A DNA stretch of 64,000 nt from an uncultured Clostridia bacterium (GTDB taxonomy: Bacteria > Bacillota > Clostridia > Saccharofermentanales > Saccharofermentanaceae). The DNA lies in the NCBI GenBank assembly GCA_947304405.1, contig CAMZBB010000002.1:1-64000 (forward strand), given 5' to 3'. Shown here one piece after another: positions 1-7,731 of this stretch (positions are counted from its first letter, which is position 1; every line of letters starts with the position of its first letter). The translations under genes were made by a program, and so were the position numbers. A model generated the notes under the pieces. The model was not told the DNA's origin. It did no database searches and was given only the letters and a program-made list of their open reading frames with translations.

Positions 1-51
1 GTACGGTTCGCATCCGTAAGGTCGAGAGTTCGATCCTCTTCGTCTCCACCA
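1..51 (+). tRNA. tRNA-Ala (anticodon CGC), 5' part outside window
   Basis: Only the 3' two thirds are present. The anticodon stem TACGG/CCGTA encloses the 7-base loop TTCGCAT, giving anticodon CGC (codon GCG, Ala). A 5-base variable loop, a T arm (GAGAG-TTCGATC-CTCTT), a 3' acceptor strand CGTCTCC, discriminator A and an encoded CCA follow. The D arm and 5' acceptor strand are missing, so the G3:U70 alanine identity pair cannot be checked; U70 is present. Confidence 0.85.
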
Positions 52-57
52 AAACGC

Positions 58-134
58 AAAACACCTTCAGTAACTAGTTCCGCAGGTGAGCTCCGCTCAC
101 CGAGGACCTGTTCGTATGTTACTGAAGGTGTTTT
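58..134 (+). terminator. Long hairpin after tRNA-Ala, likely terminator
   Basis: Arms at 58-74 and 118-134 form a 17-bp perfect stem (core ACACCTTCAGTAAC / GTTACTGAAGGTGT) ending in TTTT, with a further T-run just after. The 43-base interior contains its own GC-rich hairpin, GGTGAGC-TCC-GCTCACC at 85-101. It is longer than a normal intrinsic terminator but sits correctly to end the tRNA transcript. Confidence 0.65.
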
Positions 135-219
135 AGTTTTGATTAACAAAATCGTTACACCGGCTTTATGGTGTGCTTTCACGTTTTTCTGTAAAATTCA
201 AATACAGGGAGGAAACGAA

Positions 220-1320
220 TTGGATATTATCGGGAAGATACGTAATTATTTCTTTTACTGCGGCATTGAGAAAGATGAATACAATGCCTTGAAAAAAGAC
301 GCGTATATTTCAAACTTTAAAGTGTGGAGAATTCTTCACGTTCTTATGGCTGCAGCTTTTGGAATCTTGTTTCTGTCTTCCTTTTTTGTATCCGCGATGG
401 CTGTTAACAGGAGCTTCTATCTGACGGCGTTTGTTTATTCCGGAATTGCCATTGTGTGCTTTTTCCTTTTGAAGAAAGATTCGATCATCGCACAGTTTTT
501 CATATACCTTTCGATCTCGGTACTGTTCGTGTTCGGATGCATGCTGGCACAGAACAAGCCTGATTATCCGTCTGTAACCTTCATCGCTATCTTGCTGGTC
601 GCGCCGATGTTTATGATCGACAAGCCTTTCTTCATGACGATCGAACTCTGTGCTGCGACTGCCGTGTTCCTGATATGGATGCATGGAATAAAGACGCCCG
701 AAGCTTGGCAGGTCGATCTGCTGAATGTCATTCCATTTACGATAATCGGATGTTTTCTCAACGTCATAGCCAACTCGATCCGCATCAAGGAATTCGTCCT
801 GACCAGGCAGATCAGGATCCAAAAAGATACGGATGAACTGACGGGCATCAGTAACAAGGGTGCTTTGACGAGGGATATCAATGAGTATCTGAATGACAGA
901 ACTACCGATAAGGGCATCATGCTTCTGCTTGATTGTGATCATTTCAAATCCATCAACGATACCTACGGCCATGACGTCGGAGACAGCGTGATCCGTCAGA
1001 TTGGCCAATTTCTCGGCAAGTTGGTCAATAACGATGTGATCGCAAGCCGTTTCGGTGGAGATGAGTTTGTGGTTTTCATCAAAGGCACGAATGATCTGAA
1101 TACGGCACGTAAATTTGCGGATGAGATTGCAAACGGTATCTCCGCTAACGTTCAGCTTCCTGAAAAAGACAAGAAGATAACCATAAGCATTGGTATTTCC
1201 TTTTATAAGGGTCTGGCGAAGAATTATTCTGAGATATTCAACAGATCCGATATGGCCATGTATAAGGCGAAAGCCGATCCGAACAACAGATACTGCATTT
1301 TTGACGAATCAGAGTCTTAA
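220..1320 (+). CDS. Membrane-bound GGDEF diguanylate cyclase
   Basis: Predicted to make cyclic di-GMP from two GTP. About 366 aa. The N-terminal half has roughly six hydrophobic helices (an integral-membrane sensor); the C-terminal half is a GGDEF domain with the intact signature FGGDEF at about residues 278-283. The inhibitory I-site RxxD, five residues upstream in many family members, reads V-N-N-D here, so classical product inhibition is probably absent. The start is chosen at TTG 220 because a strong GGGAGG site lies at about 208-213; the frame is open back to 139 but with no ribosome site. No EAL or HD-GYP partner is in the window. Confidence 0.9.
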   Translation: MDIIGKIRNYFFYCGIEKDEYNALKKDAYISNFKVWRILHVLMAAAFGILFLSSFFVSAMAVNRSFYLTAFVYSGIAIVCFFLLKKDSIIAQFFIYLSISVLFVFGCMLAQNKPDYPSVTFIAILLVAPMFMIDKPFFMTIELCAATAVFLIWMHGIKTPEAWQVDLLNVIPFTIIGCFLNVIANSIRIKEFVLTRQIRIQKDTDELTGISNKGALTRDINEYLNDRTTDKGIMLLLDCDHFKSINDTYGHDVGDSVIRQIGQFLGKLVNNDVIASRFGGDEFVVFIKGTNDLNTARKFADEIANGISANVQLPEKDKKITISIGISFYKGLAKNYSEIFNRSDMAMYKAKADPNNRYCIFDESES

Positions 1321-1381
1321 AGATCAAGTTTCAAGCCTGATCTTTGACCTGTAAAGCACCTTGATGCTCATATATAAATAC

Positions 1382-1409
1382 TTGTATTTATTGCGATAAA
1401 GTGTAAAAT
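1382..1409 (+). promoter_or_regulatory. Candidate SigA promoter for lysA
   Basis: TTGTAT at 1382-1387, 16-bp spacer, TAAAAT at 1404-1409. It lies about 30 bases upstream of the lysA ATG. Just before it, AAAGATCA (1319-1326) and TGATCTTT (1338-1345) form a weak AT-rich hairpin that may help end the preceding transcript. Confidence 0.45.
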
Positions 1410-1440
1410 TTGCTACATATTGCGTTTTTGTGAGGATCAT

Positions 1441-2709
1441 ATGGAAAAGAAACCCTTTGTAACCAAGGAAAAGATCGAAGAAATAGTCAAGACTTATCCC
1501 ACGCCTTTTCACATCTACGACGAGGCGGGAATAAAGGCACGCTGCAAGGCTGTCAAAGAAGCATTCTCCTGGAATAAGGGCTTTTGTGAGTTTTTTGCTG
1601 TAAAGGCAACACCGAATCCGTTCATCATGGAGATCATCAGAGACGAGGGCTTCGGATTTGACTGCTCGAGCGAGGCAGAGCTTGTTCTTGCGGATGCGGT
1701 CGGAGGCCCGATCATGTTCTCGAGCAATGATACTCCTGCTGAAGAATACGCGCTTTGCGCAAAGCTCGGCGGCATCATCAATCTTGATGACATCACGCAC
1801 ATTCCTTTCCTTGAGGGCATCATCGGTCCCGAGTTCCCCGAGATCATGAGCTGCAGATATAATCCGGGCGGAGTCTACAAGCTCAGCAACGGGATCATGG
1901 ACAATCCGGGCGATTCCAAGTACGGAATGACCAAAGAGCAGCTTTTCGATGCATATGCTCAGCTCAAGGCTCACGGAGTTAAGAAGGTTGGCCTTCACGC
2001 GTTCCTTGCGAGCAACACGGTTACGAATGAGTACTATCCGAAGCTCGCGGGAGAACTTTTCGAGCTTGCTGTCGAAGCAAAGAACAAGACCGGCGTTGAG
2101 TTTGCATTTATCAATCTTTCGGGCGGCGTAGGCGTTGACTACAGGCCCGACCAGAGTGCCAACGATATTTATGAGATAGGCGAGGGCGTTAGAAAGAAGT
2201 TCGAAGAGATCCTCGTTCCTGCCGGAATGGGCGATGTAGCGATCTATACTGAGATGGGCAGGTTTATGCTTGCACCTTTCGGCGCGCTCGTTACAAAGGC
2301 GATCCACGAAAAGCACATCTACAAGGAATACATCGGTGTTGATGCGTGCGCAGCAAATCTCATGCGTCCTGCAATGTACGGCGCTTATCACCACATCACG
2401 GTCCTTGGCAAAGAGAATGCTCCCGCTGACCATAAGTATGACATAACGGGTTCTCTTTGCGAGAATAACGATAAGTTCGCGATCGACAGGATGCTTCCTA
2501 AGATCGACATGGGCGATTACCTCGTTATCCACGATGCCGGTGCGCACGGTTTCGCAATGGGATATAACTACAACGGAAGACTTTGGTCTGCTGAGCTCCT
2601 GCTCAAGGAAGACGGCTCCGTCAAGTTGATCAGACGTGCTGAGTCCCTGAACGATTACTTCTCGACATTTGATGTTACGGAATACGGTGACAAGTTGATC
2701 AGGAACTGA
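1441..2709 (+). CDS. lysA: Diaminopimelate decarboxylase family protein
   Basis: Fold-III PLP enzyme expected to decarboxylate meso-diaminopimelate to L-lysine in the cytoplasm. 422 aa. The PLP lysine lies in FFAVKATPNP near residue 46; the barrel glycine stretch reads LSGGVGVDYR; the active-site cysteine loop is SLCENND (family norm GxxCESxD); the substrate-carboxylate motif usually EPGR reads EMGR. These changes place it in a divergent DapDC branch, and a related decarboxylase such as NspC-type cannot be excluded. Start at ATG 1441 follows a GTGAGG site; the frame continues to a TTG 21 bases upstream. Its stop abuts the stop of the convergent MATE gene with no terminator between. Confidence 0.78.
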   Translation: MEKKPFVTKEKIEEIVKTYPTPFHIYDEAGIKARCKAVKEAFSWNKGFCEFFAVKATPNPFIMEIIRDEGFGFDCSSEAELVLADAVGGPIMFSSNDTPAEEYALCAKLGGIINLDDITHIPFLEGIIGPEFPEIMSCRYNPGGVYKLSNGIMDNPGDSKYGMTKEQLFDAYAQLKAHGVKKVGLHAFLASNTVTNEYYPKLAGELFELAVEAKNKTGVEFAFINLSGGVGVDYRPDQSANDIYEIGEGVRKKFEEILVPAGMGDVAIYTEMGRFMLAPFGALVTKAIHEKHIYKEYIGVDACAANLMRPAMYGAYHHITVLGKENAPADHKYDITGSLCENNDKFAIDRMLPKIDMGDYLVIHDAGAHGFAMGYNYNGRLWSAELLLKEDGSVKLIRRAESLNDYFSTFDVTEYGDKLIRN

Positions 2710-4074
2710 TCAGATCTCATCAATCTCCATATCGTTAACGATATTATTGACCCATTTAAACTGCCTGTAGCGTGCAATGACCGCAGGCAGTTTTATTATC
2801 TCGTCAAGATTGATCAGGAAATAGACTACAAGGACCGGGAGCTTGAATACGAAACCTGCAATCATGCCTACGGGTACGACAAATGCCCACATAGTCAGAG
2901 TGTCACAGATAAAACCGAATTTGGTATCCCCGCCGGCTGAGAAGATGCCGCCTATAGTCGTGCAGTTGATCGAGCGGCCCAGGATGTAATAGCTGCACAT
3001 CAGTATCATCACCATAAGGTAGTGTTCGGCCAGGGGAGTGAGGTTTACGAGCCTGATGACCAGAGGTGCGGAAGCTGCAGCGATAAGTCCGAGGAATATG
3101 CCTGATACAACGCAGAGCTTCATTAAGCGCTTGCCGTAATCTTTTGCTGTATCCAGACGGTTTGCACCGAGTTCGTTTCCGACAACGATGGCTCCGCCTG
3201 CACCCAATGCATAGCAGAAGGCCGATACCATGTCTTTGATCACGGTAACTATCGCATTTGCCGCAACGGCATCAGAACCCAAATGTCCCATGATGACGGT
3301 CATCATGGTAAAGCCGATGCTCCAGATTATCTGATTTAGGAAGAAGGGCGCGCTGTATTTTGAGAAACGCTGCCTTAAATGTATCCCGGTCTTCAGGATG
3401 TATTTGAACCTCAATGAGACTATGCGTTTTGAGATCAAGTAATAAACGCAGAAAACGAAACCGACAAATGCGGAGATGGTTGTCGCAAGAGCAGCTCCGG
3501 AAGCGCCCATCTTAGGCATACCGAAAAGCCCGTATATGAAAACTGCATTAAGGCCGATGTTCAGTATGACCATTACCGTGCTTGCGAATGTGCACTGCTT
3601 GACCAGCCCGACGTTTTTCAGAATGGCCTCGTAAATTATCGAAAGGCCCATGAAAACATAAGAGAATGAAGCTATGCGCAGATACGGAACGCCATTTGCG
3701 ATCAAGGCCGGCTCATTGGTGTAGATCGCCATTACGCCTTCCGGCATGATCATGGTGCTGCCGAAGAAAAGAACGAGGATAGGGAGGATGAGCTTGATAG
3801 AATATCCGAAAAGTCTCTCTATTGAATCTTTGTCGCCTTTGCCCCAGAACTGTGCGGCAAACATGGAACATCCCGACGAGATGGCAAGACTAAACATGCT
3901 GAACACGAACGCGACCTGGGACGCGAGCGAGACGGATGACATGGCATCCTGATCCGATACGAGCATTATCGTGTCTGACAGCGGGACAAGCGAGAACATG
4001 AAGTTCTGCAGTGTCATCGGAAGTATCAGTGATACCAGCTTTTTACGGAAAGAACTGTTTTCTGCAATAGACAT
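2710..4074 (-). CDS. MATE family efflux transporter
   Basis: 454 aa, about twelve transmembrane helices in two halves, the pattern of multidrug and toxic compound extrusion exporters, which use a Na+ or H+ gradient to expel drugs or metabolites. The early segment PMTLQNFMFSLVPLSDTIML matches the first MATE helix, with the second-half counterpart near residue 240 (PFFLNQIIWSIGFT). The ATG has no Shine-Dalgarno sequence; an extended -10 (TGATATAAT) ends 6 bases before it, so the message is probably leaderless. It converges on lysA; stop codons share the palindrome TGATCA. Confidence 0.9.
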   Translation of the reverse strand: MSIAENSSFRKKLVSLILPMTLQNFMFSLVPLSDTIMLVSDQDAMSSVSLASQVAFVFSMFSLAISSGCSMFAAQFWGKGDKDSIERLFGYSIKLILPILVLFFGSTMIMPEGVMAIYTNEPALIANGVPYLRIASFSYVFMGLSIIYEAILKNVGLVKQCTFASTVMVILNIGLNAVFIYGLFGMPKMGASGAALATTISAFVGFVFCVYYLISKRIVSLRFKYILKTGIHLRQRFSKYSAPFFLNQIIWSIGFTMMTVIMGHLGSDAVAANAIVTVIKDMVSAFCYALGAGGAIVVGNELGANRLDTAKDYGKRLMKLCVVSGIFLGLIAAASAPLVIRLVNLTPLAEHYLMVMILMCSYYILGRSINCTTIGGIFSAGGDTKFGFICDTLTMWAFVVPVGMIAGFVFKLPVLVVYFLINLDEIIKLPAVIARYRQFKWVNNIVNDMEIDEI

Positions 4075-4080
4075 ACGGGT

Positions 4081-4089
4081 ATTATATCA
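4081..4089 (-). promoter_or_regulatory. Extended -10 placing transcription start at the MATE ATG
   Basis: On the minus strand the sequence TGATATAAT ends 6 bases before the ATG at 4074. Transcription normally begins about 7 bases after the -10, i.e. at the A of the start codon. No ribosome binding site is present between them. Confidence 0.55.
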
Positions 4090-4130
4090 AAAGGACCGGA
4101 CGGTTCTTGATATATCTGTTTGAATCCGTA

Positions 4131-4139
4131 TGATATAAT
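4131..4139 (+). promoter_or_regulatory. Extended -10 for the lipoprotein gene
   Basis: TGATATAAT, an extended -10 element, 29 bases before the ATG at 4169. No good -35 is seen at 17-bp spacing, as is common for extended -10 promoters. It is divergent from the MATE promoter about 45 bases away. Confidence 0.5.
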
Positions 4140-4168
4140 TCACGAAAAATCTTAACCGAGGTATATGA

Positions 4169-4972
4169 ATGAAAAGACCGATCAGAATAACTACGGCAGT
4201 CTTGCTTTCTTTGGGCGTGCTGGTCCTTCCTTCGTGCGGCAAAAAGGAGAAAGAGACACTGCCGACTGGTACGATACCTACATCGGCCTCAAAGGCTTCT
4301 TCTGCCGCTTCATCTGATGCCAAGGAGACGGATGATACCGCTCCGTCTGAATCCGGAACACTTCCGGCTCCTGTCTTTGCTTATACGGGACAGCTTGAAG
4401 TGATAGCGGCTGCAAAGAGCACGTGGTATGTTGAAGGTGACGGCGATATGCGTTATGCGATCACGGATCTCGACATGAACGGCCGGTATGAGATCACCGC
4501 GGCAAAGAAGAACAAAGCTTTCACCATGTATGAAGTGTCAGCAGACAACAGCGGGATCGCTAAGGTCAGGACTCCTTTCGAGGCCGGTTCTCCGGGTCCT
4601 TACATGGAAGAGGAATACAAGCTCAGGATGAATTCCGACGGCGAATATCTTTATGTGGCCAGAGAGTACGATGATGCGCTCAATGAGGGAGAGGAAACGA
4701 TCTATTACTACGTCGTGTCGCTTGCTAACGGCGTTTTAAGGGCAAATCAGGTTGCTACCGAGATAAAGATCACTGACGATTCGGGAAATGTCACATCAAG
4801 ATACGGTGATGACGAGTTCGAGACGTCTGCGGAAGATTTCAAGGTTAAGACAGATACCGGACTTCCGAAGATTGAGCATATACAGAAAGTGTCATGGGGT
4901 GACGGCAATTCCGTGGCCGGCATGAATGACGCGAAATCGTTGGAAGCCATCTGCTTCAAACTCACGAAATAA
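4169..4972 (+). CDS. Putative lipoprotein of unknown function
   Basis: 267 aa. Signal peptide with basic N-terminus, hydrophobic core and lipobox LPSC (Cys at about residue 24), so it should be lipidated and anchored outside the membrane. A Ser/Thr/Ala-rich linker (about residues 32-65) follows, then a globular region of about 190 residues with no motif I recognise, beginning with a D-x-D-x-N-x-R-like stretch (DLDMNGRYE) that recurs in secreted clostridial proteins. No neighbour suggests a role. Confidence 0.75.
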   Translation: MKRPIRITTAVLLSLGVLVLPSCGKKEKETLPTGTIPTSASKASSAASSDAKETDDTAPSESGTLPAPVFAYTGQLEVIAAAKSTWYVEGDGDMRYAITDLDMNGRYEITAAKKNKAFTMYEVSADNSGIAKVRTPFEAGSPGPYMEEEYKLRMNSDGEYLYVAREYDDALNEGEETIYYYVVSLANGVLRANQVATEIKITDDSGNVTSRYGDDEFETSAEDFKVKTDTGLPKIEHIQKVSWGDGNSVAGMNDAKSLEAICFKLTK

Positions 4973-5071
4973 AAACGGTGTTGTTGTAAAAGTGACGATG
5001 CCGCTTCGTTGTGAGTCTTCCATAAAAGTCCGGAAAAGGCTGGCGACTTACTAAACACGGGAAAAACTCAT

Positions 5072-5162
5072 TTTCGTAAGTGCGTTTTCATGATATTTGC
5101 TCAATTTCTAAAGAACTGCACTTACGAAATAAGAAAACAGCGAAAAGGCTTTTTTCGTAAGT
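5072..5162. repeat. Three copies of TTTCGTAAGT around a 12-bp inverted repeat
   Basis: TTTCGTAAGTGC at 5072-5083 is repeated as its exact inverse GCACTTACGAAA at 5118-5129, and TTTCGTAAGT occurs again in direct orientation at 5153-5162. The 273-base space between the lipoprotein gene and tmRNA has no convincing open reading frame. Function unknown: operator sites, a structured RNA or a remnant repeat are all possible. Confidence 0.6.
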
Positions 5163-5190
5163 CAACGCTTGCCGGATTAGTTTAAAAGCA

Positions 5191-5226
5191 AAAGGGCTGT
5201 TGCATTTTGTTTTGCAACAGCCCTTT
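5191..5226. terminator. Bidirectional terminator between lipoprotein gene and ssrA
   Basis: AAAGGGCTGTTGCA (5191-5204) pairs perfectly with TGCAACAGCCCTTT (5213-5226); the loop is 8 bases. The A-rich 5' flank and T-rich 3' flank allow it to work on both strands. It lies just 3' of tmRNA on the minus strand and belongs to a family of hairpins in this window with a GGGCTG/CAGCCC base. Confidence 0.8.
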
Positions 5227-5245
5227 CTTTACGGAAAGTCATAAT

Positions 5246-5627
5246 TGGTGGAGATGAGGAGAATCGAACTCCTGTCCGAAACCGTCTCGGCCCAGACAAT
5301 CTCCGGGTGCAGTCAGCGGTTAAGATATTCCCCTTGCGCATGAGCCCGCTGACGGGCTAAGGTTCCGGTAGCTTCATAGGGGGATTATAGTCGCGGATCC
5401 GGCTCAAAGCTTTGCCGGGAGGACTGCCTGCTTAACCTCTCTCAGGTGAGGTCTGCGGTGTACGTACACCCATGTGAGCAGATACACACGGGGACGGTAG
5501 CCTTAGGCTGCTACGAGCTCAGTGTTGTCTGCAATTACTTGCAATTTCCCGTTTTTTAAGGAGGCCAACGAGAATCCTCCACCCGCTTTCCGGGCTTCGG
5601 CGACCCCGTCGAAACCGGTACATCCCC
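5246..5627 (-). ncRNA. ssrA: Transfer-messenger RNA (tmRNA)
   Basis: Rescues stalled ribosomes by adding a degradation tag. The 5' acceptor strand GGGGATG (complement of 5621-5627) pairs with 3' CATCTCC followed by A and CCA (5246-5256 region), with the G3:U70 alanine signal. The 5' end is followed by the conserved GGTTTCGACGG stretch, and the 3' end carries the T arm GGAGTTCGATTCTCC. Between are the tag reading frame and GC-rich pseudoknot hairpins. Length about 382 nt, as usual for one-piece tmRNA. Confidence 0.95.
5503..5532 (-). other. tmRNA proteolysis-tag reading frame
   Basis: Resume codon GCA at 5532 and stop TAA at 5503-5505 give the encoded tag ADNTELVAA, nine residues. Its VAA end resembles the LAA/VAA ending read by ClpXP. 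An alternative resume codon eight bases upstream would give a short tag without this ending, so this frame is preferred. Confidence 0.75.
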
Positions 5628-5656
5628 ATAGGGACTTTCCGCAAAGCAGACTGATA

Positions 5657-6250
5657 TTATATATTCTCGTCCTCGAAATTCAAGTCCTTGGAAACGTCGT
5701 AGGGCTGATACTCGCGGTCAAGGATCTCCTTGGCATTTGCGATCTCGTCCTCTTCGCTCTGAACCTGTCTCTGTTCATAGTTCTCAGGCTTGCTGTGTTC
5801 GTCGAGCTCTTCAGATGTAGCTTTATCGGGCCTGTACTCGATTTCTTCGGGATCAAGTCCGTCATACTTCATGAAAGGGTTGCAGAGGAATTCGGTGCCG
5901 CAATAGTAGCACTTGAGAGTGAAGGGAACCTGTTCGAGTTTCTGCATTCCCTTGCCGCAGGAAGGGCAGTTGATGCTGTTCTTGAAGTCTTTACGGAGAC
6001 TCAGCTGGGAAGCTTCCTTTAAGTGAAGGTTGAACTCAACATTGGTAAACCCGTGTTCCTTGAGCATGAGCCACATAGCGTGGAGCAGGATCTGCTGCTG
6101 GTTTACGGTATCTCTGAGGATCTCAACCTCTTTGATCGACTGGAATTCGTTCTTGATACTGCCATCGGAAGAGAGAGCCGCGTCAACCTCGTCGACATTC
6201 TTCATTTTTGACAGCTGCTTTAAAGTGTTCAGGTCTAAGTTCTCGCTCAT
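5657..6250 (-). CDS. Zinc-ribbon protein of unknown function
   Basis: 197 aa, soluble. The centre has a CPSC...CYYC pair (about residues 97-117) able to bind one zinc, as in zinc-ribbon folds. The N-terminal third is helical, with a likely short coiled coil (EVEILRDTVNQQQ). The C-terminal 70 residues are strongly acidic and probably disordered. Start at ATG 6250 has a GAAGG site upstream. It lies between tmRNA and the amidase-like gene on the same strand; no role can be assigned. Confidence 0.75.
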   Translation of the reverse strand: MSENLDLNTLKQLSKMKNVDEVDAALSSDGSIKNEFQSIKEVEILRDTVNQQQILLHAMWLMLKEHGFTNVEFNLHLKEASQLSLRKDFKNSINCPSCGKGMQKLEQVPFTLKCYYCGTEFLCNPFMKYDGLDPEEIEYRPDKATSEELDEHSKPENYEQRQVQSEEDEIANAKEILDREYQPYDVSKDLNFEDENI

Positions 6251-6316
6251 GGCAGTACCTTCTTTCTTTTTTGTCTATGAGATTCAGATTATATTAGATT
6301 TGTCAAAAAAACAATA

Positions 6317-7543
6317 CTAACCCTTTTTGAATGTGGCACAGAACGTAGCGATGGCCGCGCACATCTCGTATCTGTTGTTGGGATCGGCAAGCCTCTGGTC
6401 ATCGTCTTTGTGTGAGAGGTAACCTAATACTATCTGGTAGGATCTGATGCTCTTGGCATAGTTCAGACCAGTATATTTGTTGGTTGCCTTGCTTCCTCTG
6501 AAATTGGTTTTGCCGGCCTTGGCCACAAGCCTGCCCAGCTTGTTTGCATATGTCTTTTTGTTCAGTTTTCCGGCGTTGGGATAATATACGCGAACGCCTT
6601 TTACTTTGCTGTTGTATCCTGCATCTGCGTGAAGCCTTAAGAAAAGTGTGGGCTTTGCTTTGACGGCGATGTTTGCACGTTCCTTGTTTGAGATGTTTAC
6701 GTCATTCTCGGATCTTGTGAGGATAACGGTGGCGCCGCATTGCTCCAGATAATCCTTGAGCATAAGGGCGGTATCCAAAGTGAGTTCATATTCCTTCTGA
6801 TTGGTGACAACGCCTGTGGTTCCCGAAGTGCAGCGGGGCTTGCCTGTTTTTGTGCCTTTTTTGAAAGGTTCTTTTTTGTAATCGGTCTTAGCCTGATGTC
6901 CGGGGTCGATCACGACCTTTATGCCCTTAAGGTTAGGGGCGTTGCTCTTGAGCGGAACGGAAGTCGGCTTCGGGGCTTCCGTAGGTTCGGAAGTCGTCTC
7001 GTCGGGTTCTTCTGCACGCGTGGGGAGAGGTGCAACGGTCGGCTGCGTGGTTGTCTCTGATGAAGAAGGCTGCTCGCTTTCTGTCTGTGAAACGGTTGCC
7101 GTAGTCTCAGACATGGTGGGAGCGGGCTTTGTTCCGGGGATCTTGCCGGTGACAAATGCAAATACGAGACCGCCTACAAGACCGAGAGAGAGCAGGGAAG
7201 AGATTATCACGACCGGAGCCTTGCTCTTTTTCTTCTTGACGGTATGGATCGGTGCCGCAGAAACTGTACCGGGCTTCACGGCTTCGGGCTGTCTTGTGAC
7301 AACGGGAAAATCAGGAGTGTTGCTCTTTGGTGCGACGGGTGTTTCCTTGCTTGTCTGGGAGGGCGCAGGCGCTTTTTCTTGCGCGATCTTCTTTATTGAT
7401 TCGTACTCGGCGATGACTTCCTTGACGAAAGACTCGCGCTCTTCCTCGGTAAGGGTTTTTAAATGATTCTCTAATATCTCGCGCTTCACGCGGGGAAGTT
7501 CAGATAATATCTGTTCAAGCTTGGAATTGTTATCGTCCGGCAT
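6317..7543 (-). CDS. Membrane-anchored N-acetylmuramoyl-L-alanine amidase-like protein (Amidase_3)
   Basis: 408 aa. About 100 cytoplasmic residues, one transmembrane helix (about 109-132), a Thr/Ser/Pro/Glu-rich wall linker, then an Amidase_3 domain (about 205-408) of the type that cuts the amide between MurNAc and the stem peptide. Zinc ligands are visible: His in VIDPGH, Glu in KEYELTLD, His in LRLHADAG (usually SIHAN). The catalytic Glu expected in ExGFLSN is replaced: the matching stretch reads IVLGYLSH. It may therefore be inactive or use a different acid. Cytoplasmic N-terminal domain plus external amidase domain suggests envelope signalling or division control. Confidence 0.8.
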   Translation of the reverse strand: MPDDNNSKLEQILSELPRVKREILENHLKTLTEEERESFVKEVIAEYESIKKIAQEKAPAPSQTSKETPVAPKSNTPDFPVVTRQPEAVKPGTVSAAPIHTVKKKKSKAPVVIISSLLSLGLVGGLVFAFVTGKIPGTKPAPTMSETTATVSQTESEQPSSSETTTQPTVAPLPTRAEEPDETTSEPTEAPKPTSVPLKSNAPNLKGIKVVIDPGHQAKTDYKKEPFKKGTKTGKPRCTSGTTGVVTNQKEYELTLDTALMLKDYLEQCGATVILTRSENDVNISNKERANIAVKAKPTLFLRLHADAGYNSKVKGVRVYYPNAGKLNKKTYANKLGRLVAKAGKTNFRGSKATNKYTGLNYAKSIRSYQIVLGYLSHKDDDQRLADPNNRYEMCAAIATFCATFKKG

Positions 7544-7623
7544 GGGTGAATCTCTCCTTTAAAGAAGATAATATCATTAAATCATTTTGAGAACAAAACG
7601 ATGTTTGGTAATATTCAAAAAAT

Positions 7624-7663
7624 AGTATTGCACAATGAATAGTAGTGTGCTATATTCAATACT
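7624..7663 (+). promoter_or_regulatory. padR promoter inside an inverted repeat
   Basis: TTGCAC (7628-7633), 17-bp spacer, TATATT (7651-7656), the latter preceded by TGC (extended -10). The inverted repeat AGTATTG (7624-7630) / CAATACT (7657-7663) overlaps both elements, and GCACA/TGTGC is nested inside. PadR proteins commonly repress their own operon, so this is a plausible operator. Confidence 0.6.
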
Positions 7664-7731
7664 GACATGGGAAGAATAGCTGATGACGTGTTAGTTTTTG
7701 TCCGTGTCATTTTCGAATAAGGGGGAATAAT

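Noticed and set aside
1-51. Genomic-island attachment site at the tRNA-Ala end
   Set aside because: No repeat of the tRNA 3' end and no integrase found in the window.
1321-1440. Lysine riboswitch upstream of lysA
   Set aside because: Only about 120 bases with one weak hairpin; the L-box needs about 175 structured bases.
1324-2547. 407-codon open frame on the minus strand opposite lysA
   Set aside because: It mirrors a well-supported gene, has basic/Cys-rich composition with no family pattern and no ribosome site; a codon-bias shadow.
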